A model generated the notes under the pieces. It made no database searches. It was not told the origin of the DNA and saw only the letters and a list, made by a program, of their open reading frames with translations. 64,000 nt of DNA from Breoghania sp037026715 (GTDB lineage: Bacteria; Pseudomonadota; Alphaproteobacteria; Rhizobiales; Stappiaceae), in assembly GCF_037026715.1 (NCBI RefSeq), contig NZ_JBANCG010000008.1, forward strand, positions 62,001 to 126,000, read 5' to 3'. Below are positions 44,633 to 52,828 of this stretch, piece after piece (within the stretch, counting starts at the first letter, position 1; each line of letters opens with the position of its first letter). The translations under genes and the position numbers were made by a program.

Positions 44633-45607
44633 CTATTCCGCTGCCACCTTGGCTGCGCGCTTCTTTTCCGCGTGCGCCATCAGCCCGTCGCGGAACCATG
44701 CGCCGTCGTCCCAGGCCTTGCGGCGGGCCTCCAGCCGTTCCTTGTTGCAGGGGCCGTTACCCTTGATGACGTTGAAGAATTCGTTCCAATCGGGCTCGCC
44801 GAAGTCGTAGCCGCCCTTGTCCTCGTTCCACTTCAGTTCCGGGTCGGGAACCTTCAGGCCCAGCCAGTCGGCCTGCGGCACGGTCTGGTCGACGAATTTC
44901 TGACGCAGGTCGTCGTTGGTCGCCTGCTTGATGCCCCAGCGCATCGACTGCGCGGTGTGGACGGAATCCTTGTCGGACGGCCCGAACATCATCAGCGACG
45001 GCCACCACCAGCGGTTCATCGCGTCCTGGGCCATCTCCTTCTGCTCGTCGGTGCCCTGACACAGGACGCGCAGAATGTCGAAGCCCTGGCGCTGGTGGAA
45101 GGATTCCTCCTTGCAGATGCGGATCATGGCGCGCGAATAGGGCCCGTAGGAGCAGCGCTGCAGCTGAACCTGATTCATGATCGCCGCGCCGTCCACCAGC
45201 CAGCCGATGGCGCCGATATCGGCCCAGGTCAGCGTCGGATAGTTGAAGATCGAGGAGTATTTCGACTTGCCGGCGAGAAGCTGCTCCGTCATCTCGTCGC
45301 GCGAAACGCCGAGCGTTTCCGCCGCGCAGTAGAGATAGAGCCCGTGGCCCGCCTCGTCCTGCACCTTGGCGAGCAGGATGGCCTTGCGCTCCAGCGTCGG
45401 CGCGCGGGTGATCCAGTTGCCCTCTGGCAACTGGCCGACGACCTCGGAATGGGCGTGCTGGCCGATCTGGCGAACGAGCGTCTTGCGGTATCCCTCGGGC
45501 ATCCAGTCCTTGGGCTCGATCTTGATGCCGTCGTCTATCCGCTTCTGGAACGCTTGTTCCTCCGGCGTCCCGCCGGCCTTTTCGGTTTCCACAAGCTGCG
45601 CGTACAT
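44633..45607 (-). CDS. paaA: Phenylacetyl-CoA epoxidase catalytic subunit
   Basis: The diiron catalytic subunit of the phenylacetyl-CoA 1,2-epoxidase. The 324-residue product has the first ligand motif AKVQDEAGHGLYLYCAAETLG (Glu and His) and the second CKEESFHQRQGFDILRVL, as in the PaaA family. It heads the paaABCDEZ run. About 510 bases separate it from paaX upstream. That gap holds a tandem repeat, an AT-rich stretch and a palindromic element. Confidence 0.97.
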   Translation of the reverse strand: MYAQLVETEKAGGTPEEQAFQKRIDDGIKIEPKDWMPEGYRKTLVRQIGQHAHSEVVGQLPEGNWITRAPTLERKAILLAKVQDEAGHGLYLYCAAETLGVSRDEMTEQLLAGKSKYSSIFNYPTLTWADIGAIGWLVDGAAIMNQVQLQRCSYGPYSRAMIRICKEESFHQRQGFDILRVLCQGTDEQKEMAQDAMNRWWWPSLMMFGPSDKDSVHTAQSMRWGIKQATNDDLRQKFVDQTVPQADWLGLKVPDPELKWNEDKGGYDFGEPDWNEFFNVIKGNGPCNKERLEARRKAWDDGAWFRDGLMAHAEKKRAAKVAAE

Positions 45608-45719
45608 GGCCTCAACTCCTCGCCTGAATGCCTTTACCGAGGTCCGAATTTTCGGCGCCCCGCCGAATGACGGCCGCCGGTTCGCTCCGGAGGAAATTCA
45701 ATGGGGAGATGAACTGCCG

Positions 45720-45757
45720 GAGCCTCGCGCCTTTGAACGAGCCTCGCGCCTTTGAAC
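45720..45757. repeat. Tandem duplication of a 19-base unit
   Basis: GAGCCTCGCGCCTTTGAAC occurs twice without gap (45720-45738 and 45739-45757), about 110 bases upstream of paaA. Its function is unknown; it could be a recent slippage product. Confidence 0.85.
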
Positions 45758-45832
45758 GGCGGGCATCGATCCGGTCCCGTTTGCGCGCCGTCACGCCTCC
45801 TACGCGACGAACGCCTTTCTCCCATGCGCTGA

Positions 45833-45890
45833 TTTGACACTCTTTACATCACATTTCAAGGCATAAATCCAAAAAAGTGTGACATATTTA
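45833..45890 (-). promoter_or_regulatory. AT-rich region upstream of paaA, possible promoter/operator
   Basis: This 58-base AT-rich stretch is the only strongly promoter-like part of the gap before paaA. TTTGACACTCTTT (45833-45845) and AAAAAGTGTGACA (45872-45884) form an imperfect inverted repeat, which could bind a regulator such as PaaX. No convincing -35/-10 pair was found. The rest of 45608-46120 holds the tandem repeat and the palindromic element listed separately. Confidence 0.3.
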
Positions 45891-45965
45891 AGGTCAGATC
45901 ATTCCTCCCTTTTCCGTTCGCGGTTGCGGCAAGTCCCCAGATCGTTTTCTTTTTTTGGGCAATCT

Positions 45966-46095
45966 GCCCATCCTTCGAGACGGGCGTTCCGCCCTCCTCA
46001 GGATGACGTTGTTTTGATTGATAGTTTTACAAAAGCATCCACACACTCAACGTCATCCTGAGGAGATTGCGAAGCGATCGTCTCGAAGGATGGGC
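45966..46095. repeat. Paired-palindrome intergenic element, copy 1
   Basis: A 130-base element with two long inverted arms (45966-46010 and 46049-46095) flanking 38 bases. The arms share CATCCTTCGAGAC...TCCTCAGGATGACGTT and its complement. Each arm contains its own short hairpin (GGGCG-TTC-CGCCC on the left, GATTGC-GAA-GCGATC on the right). It lies just past the 3' end of paaX. It resembles REP/BIME elements of rhizobia. Confidence 0.85.
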
Positions 46096-46120
46096 CGCTT
46101 GCGCGAAAGCCTGCAAGCCC

Positions 46121-46972
46121 CTAGCTGTATGAAAGATCCGCGATCCGGCGAGCAATCCGCGTCGGGTCTGCGGTCAGTGGTCCATCGCGGTCGACGAAGG
46201 TCTCCGCGATTGCCGCGTCGGCGGCCGGCGACAGTTCCAGATAGAGCCGCGCGAACAGGTTGCGGGCTTCCGGCCCCTTCCAGTCCTGCGGCAGCATCGG
46301 CACCGGCAGCATCGGATCGGCGAGCGCGATCTGGCGGAAGGTGTGGACCAGCAATAGCCGCAGCCCCAGCGCATCGCGCGGCGCGCAGCGGATCCCCTTG
46401 AGCGGCGCGAAGCCGGTCACGAAGCGATCGACCCGTTCCTCAAGTTCCTCCATGTGCCAGGCGCCGCGTGCGACCTCGGTGAGATCGTCCTCGGTGGTGG
46501 CCAGGAAATGCGGTGCGCCCAGCGGCGGCAGGGGTTCGCCGCGGTCCGGCAGGATCGCCAGATGCGGCAGCGCCATGCCGAAGCGCAGCCGCGTCAGCCG
46601 GGAGACCAGCGCCTCGCGTTCCGCCCCGTGCGGGAGCAGCACCAGATGCCAGCCCTTGAGCCGCGCCACGTTCGGCCTGCGGTAGATGAGCCGTGCGGCC
46701 CGGCCGAACTCGTCGCTCGCCCGCTCCGTCAACCGGTAGTAGCTCTTGCGCCCTTCCTTCTCGCCCTCGATCTGACCAGCGGCCACCAGCCTTGAGACCG
46801 CCGTGCGCACCCGGCTTTCGCCGATGCCCACCACCTTGCACGCCTCGATGATGTTGCCCATCCAGACCTCGCCGCCGCGCGGGGCAACCACATCGCCGTA
46901 TAGCGTGACGATGAAAGCCCCCGCGCGAACGGGAAAGCTTTCGAGAATCTGGTCGATGAGTGCGGTGGACAT
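46121..46972 (-). CDS. paaX: Phenylacetate pathway regulator PaaX
   Basis: Transcription repressor that responds to phenylacetyl-CoA. The 283-residue product from the start at 46972 (GGAG six bases before) has an N-terminal winged-helix DNA-binding domain (GEVWMGNIIEACKVVGIGESRVRTAVSRLVAAGQIE), then the PaaX core (YYRLTERASDEF, WHLVLLP) and the C-terminal domain (LLVHTFRQIALADPMLP). A longer frame starts at 47029, but it lacks a ribosome site. It is separated from paaK by 72 bases. Confidence 0.94.
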   Translation of the reverse strand: MSTALIDQILESFPVRAGAFIVTLYGDVVAPRGGEVWMGNIIEACKVVGIGESRVRTAVSRLVAAGQIEGEKEGRKSYYRLTERASDEFGRAARLIYRRPNVARLKGWHLVLLPHGAEREALVSRLTRLRFGMALPHLAILPDRGEPLPPLGAPHFLATTEDDLTEVARGAWHMEELEERVDRFVTGFAPLKGIRCAPRDALGLRLLLVHTFRQIALADPMLPVPMLPQDWKGPEARNLFARLYLELSPAADAAIAETFVDRDGPLTADPTRIARRIADLSYS

Positions 46973-47044
46973 GGAGAACTCCGGAACTGGCGAAGCTCCC
47001 CTTTTAGCCAGCGCTTCCACACCACTCAATCCGGAGTCGCACCT

Positions 47045-48358
47045 TCAGCGTTCGGGACGTTCATCGCGCACACGCTTGGCTTTGCCGACCGAGCGCATGA
47101 CCCCGCCCGGCTCCACCACCTCGACGCGCGACGAAACGCCAATCACGCTCTTGATGTGGTGCATCAGCTCGCGCGAGGCCTCGCCCGCGACATGGGCCGC
47201 ACTCTCGCCTTCCTTGCACTCGCAGCGAACCGTCATCGTGTCCATCCGGCCCTGACGCGACAGCACGATCTCGTAATGCGGCGAGAGGCCGGCACACTTC
47301 AGGATCTGTTCCTCGATCTGGGTCGGGAAGATGTTGACGCCGCGCAGGATGATCATGTCGTCCGAACGTCCCGTCACCTTCTCCATGCGGCGCATGGAGC
47401 GGGCGGTGCCCGGCAGCAGGCGGGTGAGATCGCGGGTGCGGTAGCGGATGATCGGGAAGGCTTCCTTGGTGAGCGAGGTGAAGACAAGCTCGCCCTTCTC
47501 GCCCTCGGCCACCGGCTCGCCGGTCTCCGGGTTGATGACTTCCGGATAGAAGTGATCCTCCCAGATGTGCAGGCCGTCCTTGGTCTCCACGCATTCCTGG
47601 GCAACGCCCGGGCCGATCACTTCCGACAGGCCATAAATATCGACCGCGTCCATGTCGAAGGCCTGCTCGATCTCCTCGCGCATGGCGTTGGTCCACGGCT
47701 CGGCGCCGAAGATGCCGACCTTCAGCGACGAGGCGCGCGGGTCGAGCCCGGCGGCGCGATAGGCATCGAGAATGGAGAGCATGTAGGACGGCGTGACCAT
47801 GATGATCGAGGGTTTCAGATCCTCGATCAGCGTCACCTGGCGCTCGGTCATGCCGCCGGAAACCGGAATGACCGTGCAGCCCGCCTTTTCCGCCCCGTAG
47901 TGGGCGCCGAGCCCGCCGGTGAACAGGCCATAGCCATAGGCATTGTGCAGAATATCGCCCGGCGCGCCGCCTGCGGCCCGGATCGAGCGGGCGACGACTT
48001 CCGACCACATCTCGATATCGTTCTTCGTGTAGGCGACGACCGTCGGCTTGCCGGTCGTGCCGGAAGAGGCATGAAGACGCGCGATCTGGTCCTGCGGCAC
48101 GGCGAACATGCCGAAGGGATAGTTGTCGCGCAGGTCCTGCTTCACCGTGAAGGGGAACTTGGCGAGATCGGAAAGCGTCTTCAGATCGTCCGGATGGACG
48201 CCGACCTCGTCGAACTTCTTCCGGTAGAACGGCGAGCCCTCGTAAGCGCGCTTCAGCGTGTCCTTCATGCGGCTGAGCTGCAGCGCGGAAATCTCGTCGC
48301 GCGACGCGGTCTCGATCGGATCGAGCGGCGCACGCCTCGTCTTGACTGTATCGAGCAT
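47045..48358 (-). CDS. paaK: Phenylacetate-CoA ligase
   Basis: Activates phenylacetate to phenylacetyl-CoA with ATP, the entry step. The 437-residue product from the start at 48358 (GGGAGGG just before it) has the N-terminal LQLSRMKDTLKRAYEGSPFYRKKFDEVGV. It also carries the P-loop LHASSGTTGKPTVVAYT, the middle motif YGLSEVIGPGVAQEC and GRSDDMIILRGVNIFP. These are typical of the PaaK subfamily. The gene lies 64 bases downstream of the paaG-paaI frame. Confidence 0.96.
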   Translation of the reverse strand: MLDTVKTRRAPLDPIETASRDEISALQLSRMKDTLKRAYEGSPFYRKKFDEVGVHPDDLKTLSDLAKFPFTVKQDLRDNYPFGMFAVPQDQIARLHASSGTTGKPTVVAYTKNDIEMWSEVVARSIRAAGGAPGDILHNAYGYGLFTGGLGAHYGAEKAGCTVIPVSGGMTERQVTLIEDLKPSIIMVTPSYMLSILDAYRAAGLDPRASSLKVGIFGAEPWTNAMREEIEQAFDMDAVDIYGLSEVIGPGVAQECVETKDGLHIWEDHFYPEVINPETGEPVAEGEKGELVFTSLTKEAFPIIRYRTRDLTRLLPGTARSMRRMEKVTGRSDDMIILRGVNIFPTQIEEQILKCAGLSPHYEIVLSRQGRMDTMTVRCECKEGESAAHVAGEASRELMHHIKSVIGVSSRVEVVEPGGVMRSVGKAKRVRDERPER

Positions 48359-48422
48359 GGTTTCCCTCCCTTCAGCGGCACCCTCCCGGCGCCCGGAGCT
48401 GTTTTGAATTCTTCGTAACGCC

Positions 48423-49688
48423 TCAGCCGTCGCCGAGATGCCTACCGGGAACTGTCCGCGAATGACCACGGAAAGTCGCATAGAGCGTCCCGTCCTCACC
48501 GGTGACGGCGATGTCGTAGAGGCCGGAACGGCCGGACCGGTGAACCTCTTTCGCGGTCGCCGTCAGCAGCACGCCCTCGCCCGGAGGCGCATGGTAGGTA
48601 ATGGAGCAGTGCTGGGCGACGGTGAACTGGTTGTGCGTGTTGCAGGCAAAGGCGAAGGCGCTGTCGGCCATCGCGAACATGAAGCCGCCGTGGCAGGTGC
48701 CGAGCCCGTTCAACATGTCCTTGCGCACCCGCATGGTGAGCGTCGCGGTACCCGGGCCGACGGCGACGATGGCCATGCCGAGCCCCTGGCTGGCGTGGTC
48801 CGTGGACCACATCGCTTGCGCGCAGCGCTCGGCGATCTCCTGCGGATCGTTGAGCACGTCGGCCTGATCGTTCGCGCTCATGACGGCCCCCCCCGTGAAG
48901 ACGGGGCTGCGCTTTTCCATGAAGGCGCGCACGCCCTCCGCATAGTCGGCGCTGCGGCCTGCGCGGCGCTGGAGATCGCGCTCCAGATCCAGGCTTTCGT
49001 CGAAACTCAGATGCCCGGCCGCATGAACCGCCTGCTTGGTGAGGCCGTAGCCAAAGGTCGGGCCTTGCGCGAAGCCTTCCGCGAGTGCCCTCGCCTCCTC
49101 CATCAGCTTGTCGTCGGGCACAGCGCGCCAGATCAGGCCCCATGCTTCTGCCTTCGGCGCCGGCAGCGGCTCGCCGGTGAGCATCAGCGCCATGGCGCGC
49201 GCTTCGCCGAGACGATGGGTCATCGTCCAGGTGCCGCCGCTGTCTGGCACCAACCCGAGCTTGGCGAACGACTGGATGAAGCGCGCGCTCTCGGCAGCCA
49301 GAACGATATCGCACAGCAACGCCAGATTGGCGCCCGCCCCTGCTGCCACGCCGTTCACCGCACATATGACCGGTTTCGGCAGATCCCGGATGGCGCGGGC
49401 CGTCGGATTCCAAAGCGTCTCGATGGTCTCGCCCAGATCCGGCGCCCCGCCTTCGCTGTCGGGATGGCGGGCGCCGAGATCCTGCCCCGCGCAGAAGCCG
49501 CGGCCCGCCCCGGTCAGCAGCACCACCCGCACGCCGGCACTCTCGGACGCACGCGCCAGCGCGTCGCGCAGGAGCGCATGCATTTCAGGCGTGAACGAAT
49601 TGAGTTTGTCCGGCCGGTTCAGCGTCAACGTCATGACGCCGTCGACGACCTCTTCCAGCAGCACGGGCGCTGCCCCGGGCTCGTTCAT
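48423..49688 (-). CDS. paaG-paaI: PaaG isomerase and PaaI thioesterase in one fused frame
   Basis: The 421-residue frame from 49688 (GGAGG before the ATG) joins two enzymes of the phenylacetate pathway. Residues 1 to about 267 are PaaG, the ring-1,2-epoxyphenylacetyl-CoA isomerase of the crotonase family, with GAGRGFCAGQDLGARHPD and VNGVAAGAGANLALLCDIVLAA. Residues 270-421 are PaaI, a hotdog thioesterase with GLGTCHGGFMFAMADSAFAFA. The junction is a run of eight G on the coding strand (C run 48887-48894), directly before an ATGAGC where the paaI ATG lies. With one G fewer, PaaG would stop at TGA overlapping that ATG (48878-48881), the ATGA coupling used across this window. Either a true fusion, a frameshift mutation or a sequencing indel explains it. 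Confidence 0.85.
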   Translation of the reverse strand: MNEPGAAPVLLEEVVDGVMTLTLNRPDKLNSFTPEMHALLRDALARASESAGVRVVLLTGAGRGFCAGQDLGARHPDSEGGAPDLGETIETLWNPTARAIRDLPKPVICAVNGVAAGAGANLALLCDIVLAAESARFIQSFAKLGLVPDSGGTWTMTHRLGEARAMALMLTGEPLPAPKAEAWGLIWRAVPDDKLMEEARALAEGFAQGPTFGYGLTKQAVHAAGHLSFDESLDLERDLQRRAGRSADYAEGVRAFMEKRSPVFTGGAVMSANDQADVLNDPQEIAERCAQAMWSTDHASQGLGMAIVAVGPGTATLTMRVRKDMLNGLGTCHGGFMFAMADSAFAFACNTHNQFTVAQHCSITYHAPPGEGVLLTATAKEVHRSGRSGLYDIAVTGEDGTLYATFRGHSRTVPGRHLGDG

Positions 49689-49759
49689 TCCGGTACCTCC
49701 CATCTGATGCCGAAGTTGCGACCGGATCGCCTCTTCGAACTCCTCTTGGAAAAAAGATG

Positions 49760-49788
49760 TTGCATAAGCCGACCGCGCGGTCAATAAA
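49760..49788 (+). promoter_or_regulatory. Candidate livK promoter with TetR-type palindrome
   Basis: TTGCAT (49760-49765) and AATAAA (49783-49788) are 17 bases apart. Between them lies the perfect palindrome GACCGCGCGGTC (49771-49782). The site is in the 158-base divergent gap between paaG and livK. A TTGACC -35 for the paaG side (reading minus) would also overlap it. The TetR gene at 54320 is a plausible ligand-responsive partner, but this is inferred from position. Confidence 0.5.
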
Positions 49789-49846
49789 TAACACATCACA
49801 TATTTCGAGATTGGGAACTCGTTGTGTGATGATTTGGGAGGAAAGA

Positions 49847-50983
49847 ATGACACTTGCCAAACTCGGCGCGTGCGCGACGGCGCTCGCCCTGCTTACAGCT
49901 GCACCGGCGCTCGCGCAGATCAAGATCGGCGCATCGCTGGCCGTCACCGGCCCGGCTTCGTTCCTGGGCGATCCGGAAGCCAAGACCCTCAAGATGCTGG
50001 TCGACCAGTTGAACGCCACCGGCGGCATCAACGGCGAAGAGGTCGAGCTCGTCCTCTATGACGACGGCGCCGATCCGAACAAGGCGCGTACCTTCGCCAC
50101 CCGCCTCATCGAAGAAGACGAGGTCGTCGCGGTGATCGGCGGCTCCTCGACCGGCGCCACCATGGCGATGGCCCCGCTGTTCACACAGGCCGAGATCCCG
50201 TTCATCTCGCTCGCAGGTGCGGTCGTGATCATCGATCCGGTCCAGAAATACGTCTTCAAGACACCGCACACCGACAGGATGGCCTGCCTCAAGATCTTCG
50301 AGGACATCACCAAGCGCGGCATGTCCAAGGTCGGCCTGATTTCCGGCACCGGCGGTTTCGGCAAGTCGATGCGCGAGCAGTGCCTTGGCGTGGCCGGCGA
50401 AGCGGGTGTCGAAATCGTCGCCGACGAGACCTACGGCCCCGGCGATGCGGACGTCACCCCCCAGCTCACCAACATCGCCAACACCGCCGGCATCGAGGCG
50501 ATCGTCAATCCCGGCTTCGGCCAGGGCCCGGCCGTGGTGACGCGCAACTACGCCCAGCTCGGCATCAAGCTGCCCTTCTACCAGAGCCACGGCGTGGCCT
50601 CCGACAGCTTCATCCACCTTGCCGGCGATGCGGCGGAAGGCGTCCGGCTTCCGGCAACGCCGATGCTGATCCCCGACCAGCTCGCCGACAATGATCCGCA
50701 GAAGCAGCCGGTGGTCAGCTACATCAAGGAATACAAGGCGGCCTACGGCGAGGATCCGTCCACCTTCGGCGGCTACGCCTATGATGCCTTCCAGATGGTC
50801 GTCGCCGCCATCAAGGCCAAGGGCACCGATCCCAACGACATCCGCGACGGGATCGAGGAGACCAAGGGCTATGCCGGGGTCACCGGCGTCTACACCATGT
50901 CTCCCACCGACCATATGGGCCTCGACCTGACTGCTTTCCGCATGCTGGAAATCCAGGAAGGCGGCTGGGTTCCGGTAGAGTAA
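49847..50983 (+). CDS. livK: Branched-chain-type ABC transporter substrate-binding protein
   Basis: Periplasmic type I solute-binding protein of the HAAT (LIV-I) family. The start at 49847 follows GGGAGG. The 378-residue protein has a signal peptide of about 23 residues (MTLAKLGACATALALL... ALA-Q), then IGASLAVTGPASFLGDPE and two lobes with ALNATGGINGEEVELVLYDD. It begins a five-gene importer run (livKHMGF). The position next to paaK/paaG suggests an aromatic acid ligand such as phenylacetate, instead of leucine; this is inferred from context. Confidence 0.9.
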   Translation: MTLAKLGACATALALLTAAPALAQIKIGASLAVTGPASFLGDPEAKTLKMLVDQLNATGGINGEEVELVLYDDGADPNKARTFATRLIEEDEVVAVIGGSSTGATMAMAPLFTQAEIPFISLAGAVVIIDPVQKYVFKTPHTDRMACLKIFEDITKRGMSKVGLISGTGGFGKSMREQCLGVAGEAGVEIVADETYGPGDADVTPQLTNIANTAGIEAIVNPGFGQGPAVVTRNYAQLGIKLPFYQSHGVASDSFIHLAGDAAEGVRLPATPMLIPDQLADNDPQKQPVVSYIKEYKAAYGEDPSTFGGYAYDAFQMVVAAIKAKGTDPNDIRDGIEETKGYAGVTGVYTMSPTDHMGLDLTAFRMLEIQEGGWVPVE

Positions 50984-50993
50984 CGGGGCGACC

Positions 50994-51866
50994 TTGTCCG
51001 AGCTCCTCCAGTTCGTCCTCTCGGGTGTGACGGTCGGCGCGATCTATGCCGCCGTCGCACTCGGCTTCACCCTCATCTACAACGCGTCCGGCGTGGTGAA
51101 CTTCGCGCAAGGAGAGTTCGTCGTGATCGGCGGCATGACGGCGGCCGCCCTCATCGCGCTCGGCGTGCCGGTGATCATCGCAGCCCCGATCGCGGTTCTT
51201 GCCGGAACGCTCGTCGGCATCGCGCTCTACCGGCTGGCGATCAAGCCGGCCGGCAAGGCGCCGCTCGTCTCGCTGGTGATCATCACCATCGGCGCGAGTA
51301 TCTTCCTGCGCGGGGTCATGCAGATTGTCTTCGACAAGCAGATCCACCGCTACGAGGGCTTTTCCGGCGACGACGCACTGCGCTTCCTGGGCGCGACGCT
51401 GCTGCCGCAAAGTCTCTGGATCATCGGCGGCAGCCTCGTCGTGTTCGCAGCCCTTGCCTGGTTTATCGGCCACACCCATGCGGGCCGCGGCATCCGCGCG
51501 ACCGCATCGAACCGGCTCGCCGCCGTGCTGGTCGGCATCAACACCGGCCGGGCGATGAACCTGTCGTTTGCGCTGTCGGCCGGCATCGGCGCGCTTGCCG
51601 GCGTGCTCGCGACCCCCGTCACCTTCACCAGCTACGACGCAGGCGTGCTGATGGCGTTGAAGGGCTTTTCGGCGACCATGCTCGGCGGCGTCGGCTCGCC
51701 CGCAGGCGCACTCGTCGGCGGCTTCGCCATCGGCCTCATCGAGGCGATGACGGCCGGCTACATTTCCTCCGACTACAAGGACGCGGCCGCCTTCATCGTC
51801 ATCCTTCTTGTTCTCTTCGTCATGCCGCAGGGCCTGTTCGGACGCCGCACAACGGAGCGCGTATGA
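50994..51866 (+). CDS. livH: Branched-chain-type ABC transporter permease (LivH)
   Basis: A 290-residue inner-membrane permease with about eight hydrophobic segments, of the LivH branch (GVTVGAIYAAVALGFTLIYNASGVVNFAQGEFV near the start). It probably begins at TTG 50994 with GGGGCG before it, ten bases after livK. GYVGLVSL-type motifs are absent; that pattern is found in LivM. Its end overlaps livM by four bases (ATGA at 51863-51866). Confidence 0.92.
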   Translation: MSELLQFVLSGVTVGAIYAAVALGFTLIYNASGVVNFAQGEFVVIGGMTAAALIALGVPVIIAAPIAVLAGTLVGIALYRLAIKPAGKAPLVSLVIITIGASIFLRGVMQIVFDKQIHRYEGFSGDDALRFLGATLLPQSLWIIGGSLVVFAALAWFIGHTHAGRGIRATASNRLAAVLVGINTGRAMNLSFALSAGIGALAGVLATPVTFTSYDAGVLMALKGFSATMLGGVGSPAGALVGGFAIGLIEAMTAGYISSDYKDAAAFIVILLVLFVMPQGLFGRRTTERV

Positions 51867-52828
51867 TGAACCCGACCCTGAAGGCGCTTCTCATCACACT
51901 CGCACTCGTCGTCGCGGGTGCGCTGATCTTTCCCTCCAGTTACTACTTCCGCGTCGGCTCGCTCATCTGGATCAACACGATCTCGGTCACCGGCATCGTC
52001 GTCCTGCTCGGCTATGTCGGCCTCGTCAGCCTCGGCCATGCCGGCTTCTTCGCCATCGGCGCCTACGCGGTGGCCGTGCTGCCGGGCTACGGCGTGCCGT
52101 CGGGCGCGGCGCTGTTCATCGGCGCGGCGGCGGCCGGACTGCTGGCCATCGTCATCGGCCGACCGATCCTGAGGCTTTCCGGCTATTACCTCGCCATCGC
52201 CACGCTCGGCCTCGGCATGCTGATCTGGATGGTGCTGACGAAGGAATCGTGGCTGACCGGCGGGCCCGACGGCATGGTCGTTTCCGGCTTCAACCCGCGC
52301 CAGTGGTTCGCGCTTGTCGGCATCAAGATGAAATCGACGGAAGCCTGGTACTGGCTGACAGGCCTAGTCGCGACCATCGGCGTCGTGCTCGCGGTCAATC
52401 TCGGCAACAGCCCGTGGGGCCGCGCGCTCAGGGCCGTTCACGACAGCGACGTCGCCGCCTCCTCGCTCGGCGTCGACGTGGCGCGCGCCAAGGTCGTGGC
52501 CTTCGCGATCTCCGCCGTCTATGCGGCGGTTGCCGGTTCCCTGCTGTCGCTTGCCAACGGCTACATCACGCCGGACACGGCCGGCTTCATGCACTCCGTG
52601 GAAATGGTCACCATGGCGGTTCTCGGCGGCGCGACCACCGTCTACGGCGCCATCGTCGGCTCGCTGATCCTGACCGCCCTGCCCCAGGTCCTCACCGTCG
52701 TCGCCGAATACGAGCACATCGTGCTGGGCGGCGTGATGGTCGCGACCATGGTCGCCATGCGGCGGGGGCTTGTGCCGGCGCTGGGCGATCTTGCCAACCG
52801 TCTGGCCCGGCGCGGGAGGTCGAAATGA
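51863..52828 (+). CDS. livM: Branched-chain-type ABC transporter permease (LivM)
   Basis: A 321-residue inner-membrane permease. Family motifs include ISVTGIVVLLGYVGLVSLGHAGFFAIGAYAVAVL and GGATTVYGAIVGSLILTALPQ near the C-terminus. About eight to ten hydrophobic segments are visible. ATGA overlaps join it to livH and livG, so the five importer genes are translated in step. Confidence 0.94.
   Translation: MMNPTLKALLITLALVVAGALIFPSSYYFRVGSLIWINTISVTGIVVLLGYVGLVSLGHAGFFAIGAYAVAVLPGYGVPSGAALFIGAAAAGLLAIVIGRPILRLSGYYLAIATLGLGMLIWMVLTKESWLTGGPDGMVVSGFNPRQWFALVGIKMKSTEAWYWLTGLVATIGVVLAVNLGNSPWGRALRAVHDSDVAASSLGVDVARAKVVAFAISAVYAAVAGSLLSLANGYITPDTAGFMHSVEMVTMAVLGGATTVYGAIVGSLILTALPQVLTVVAEYEHIVLGGVMVATMVAMRRGLVPALGDLANRLARRGRSK

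Noticed and set aside
45608..46120. Hidden gene in the gap before paaA
   Set aside because: Short frames of about 60-70 codons are built from the tandem repeat and the palindromic element and have no plausible ribosome site or domain.
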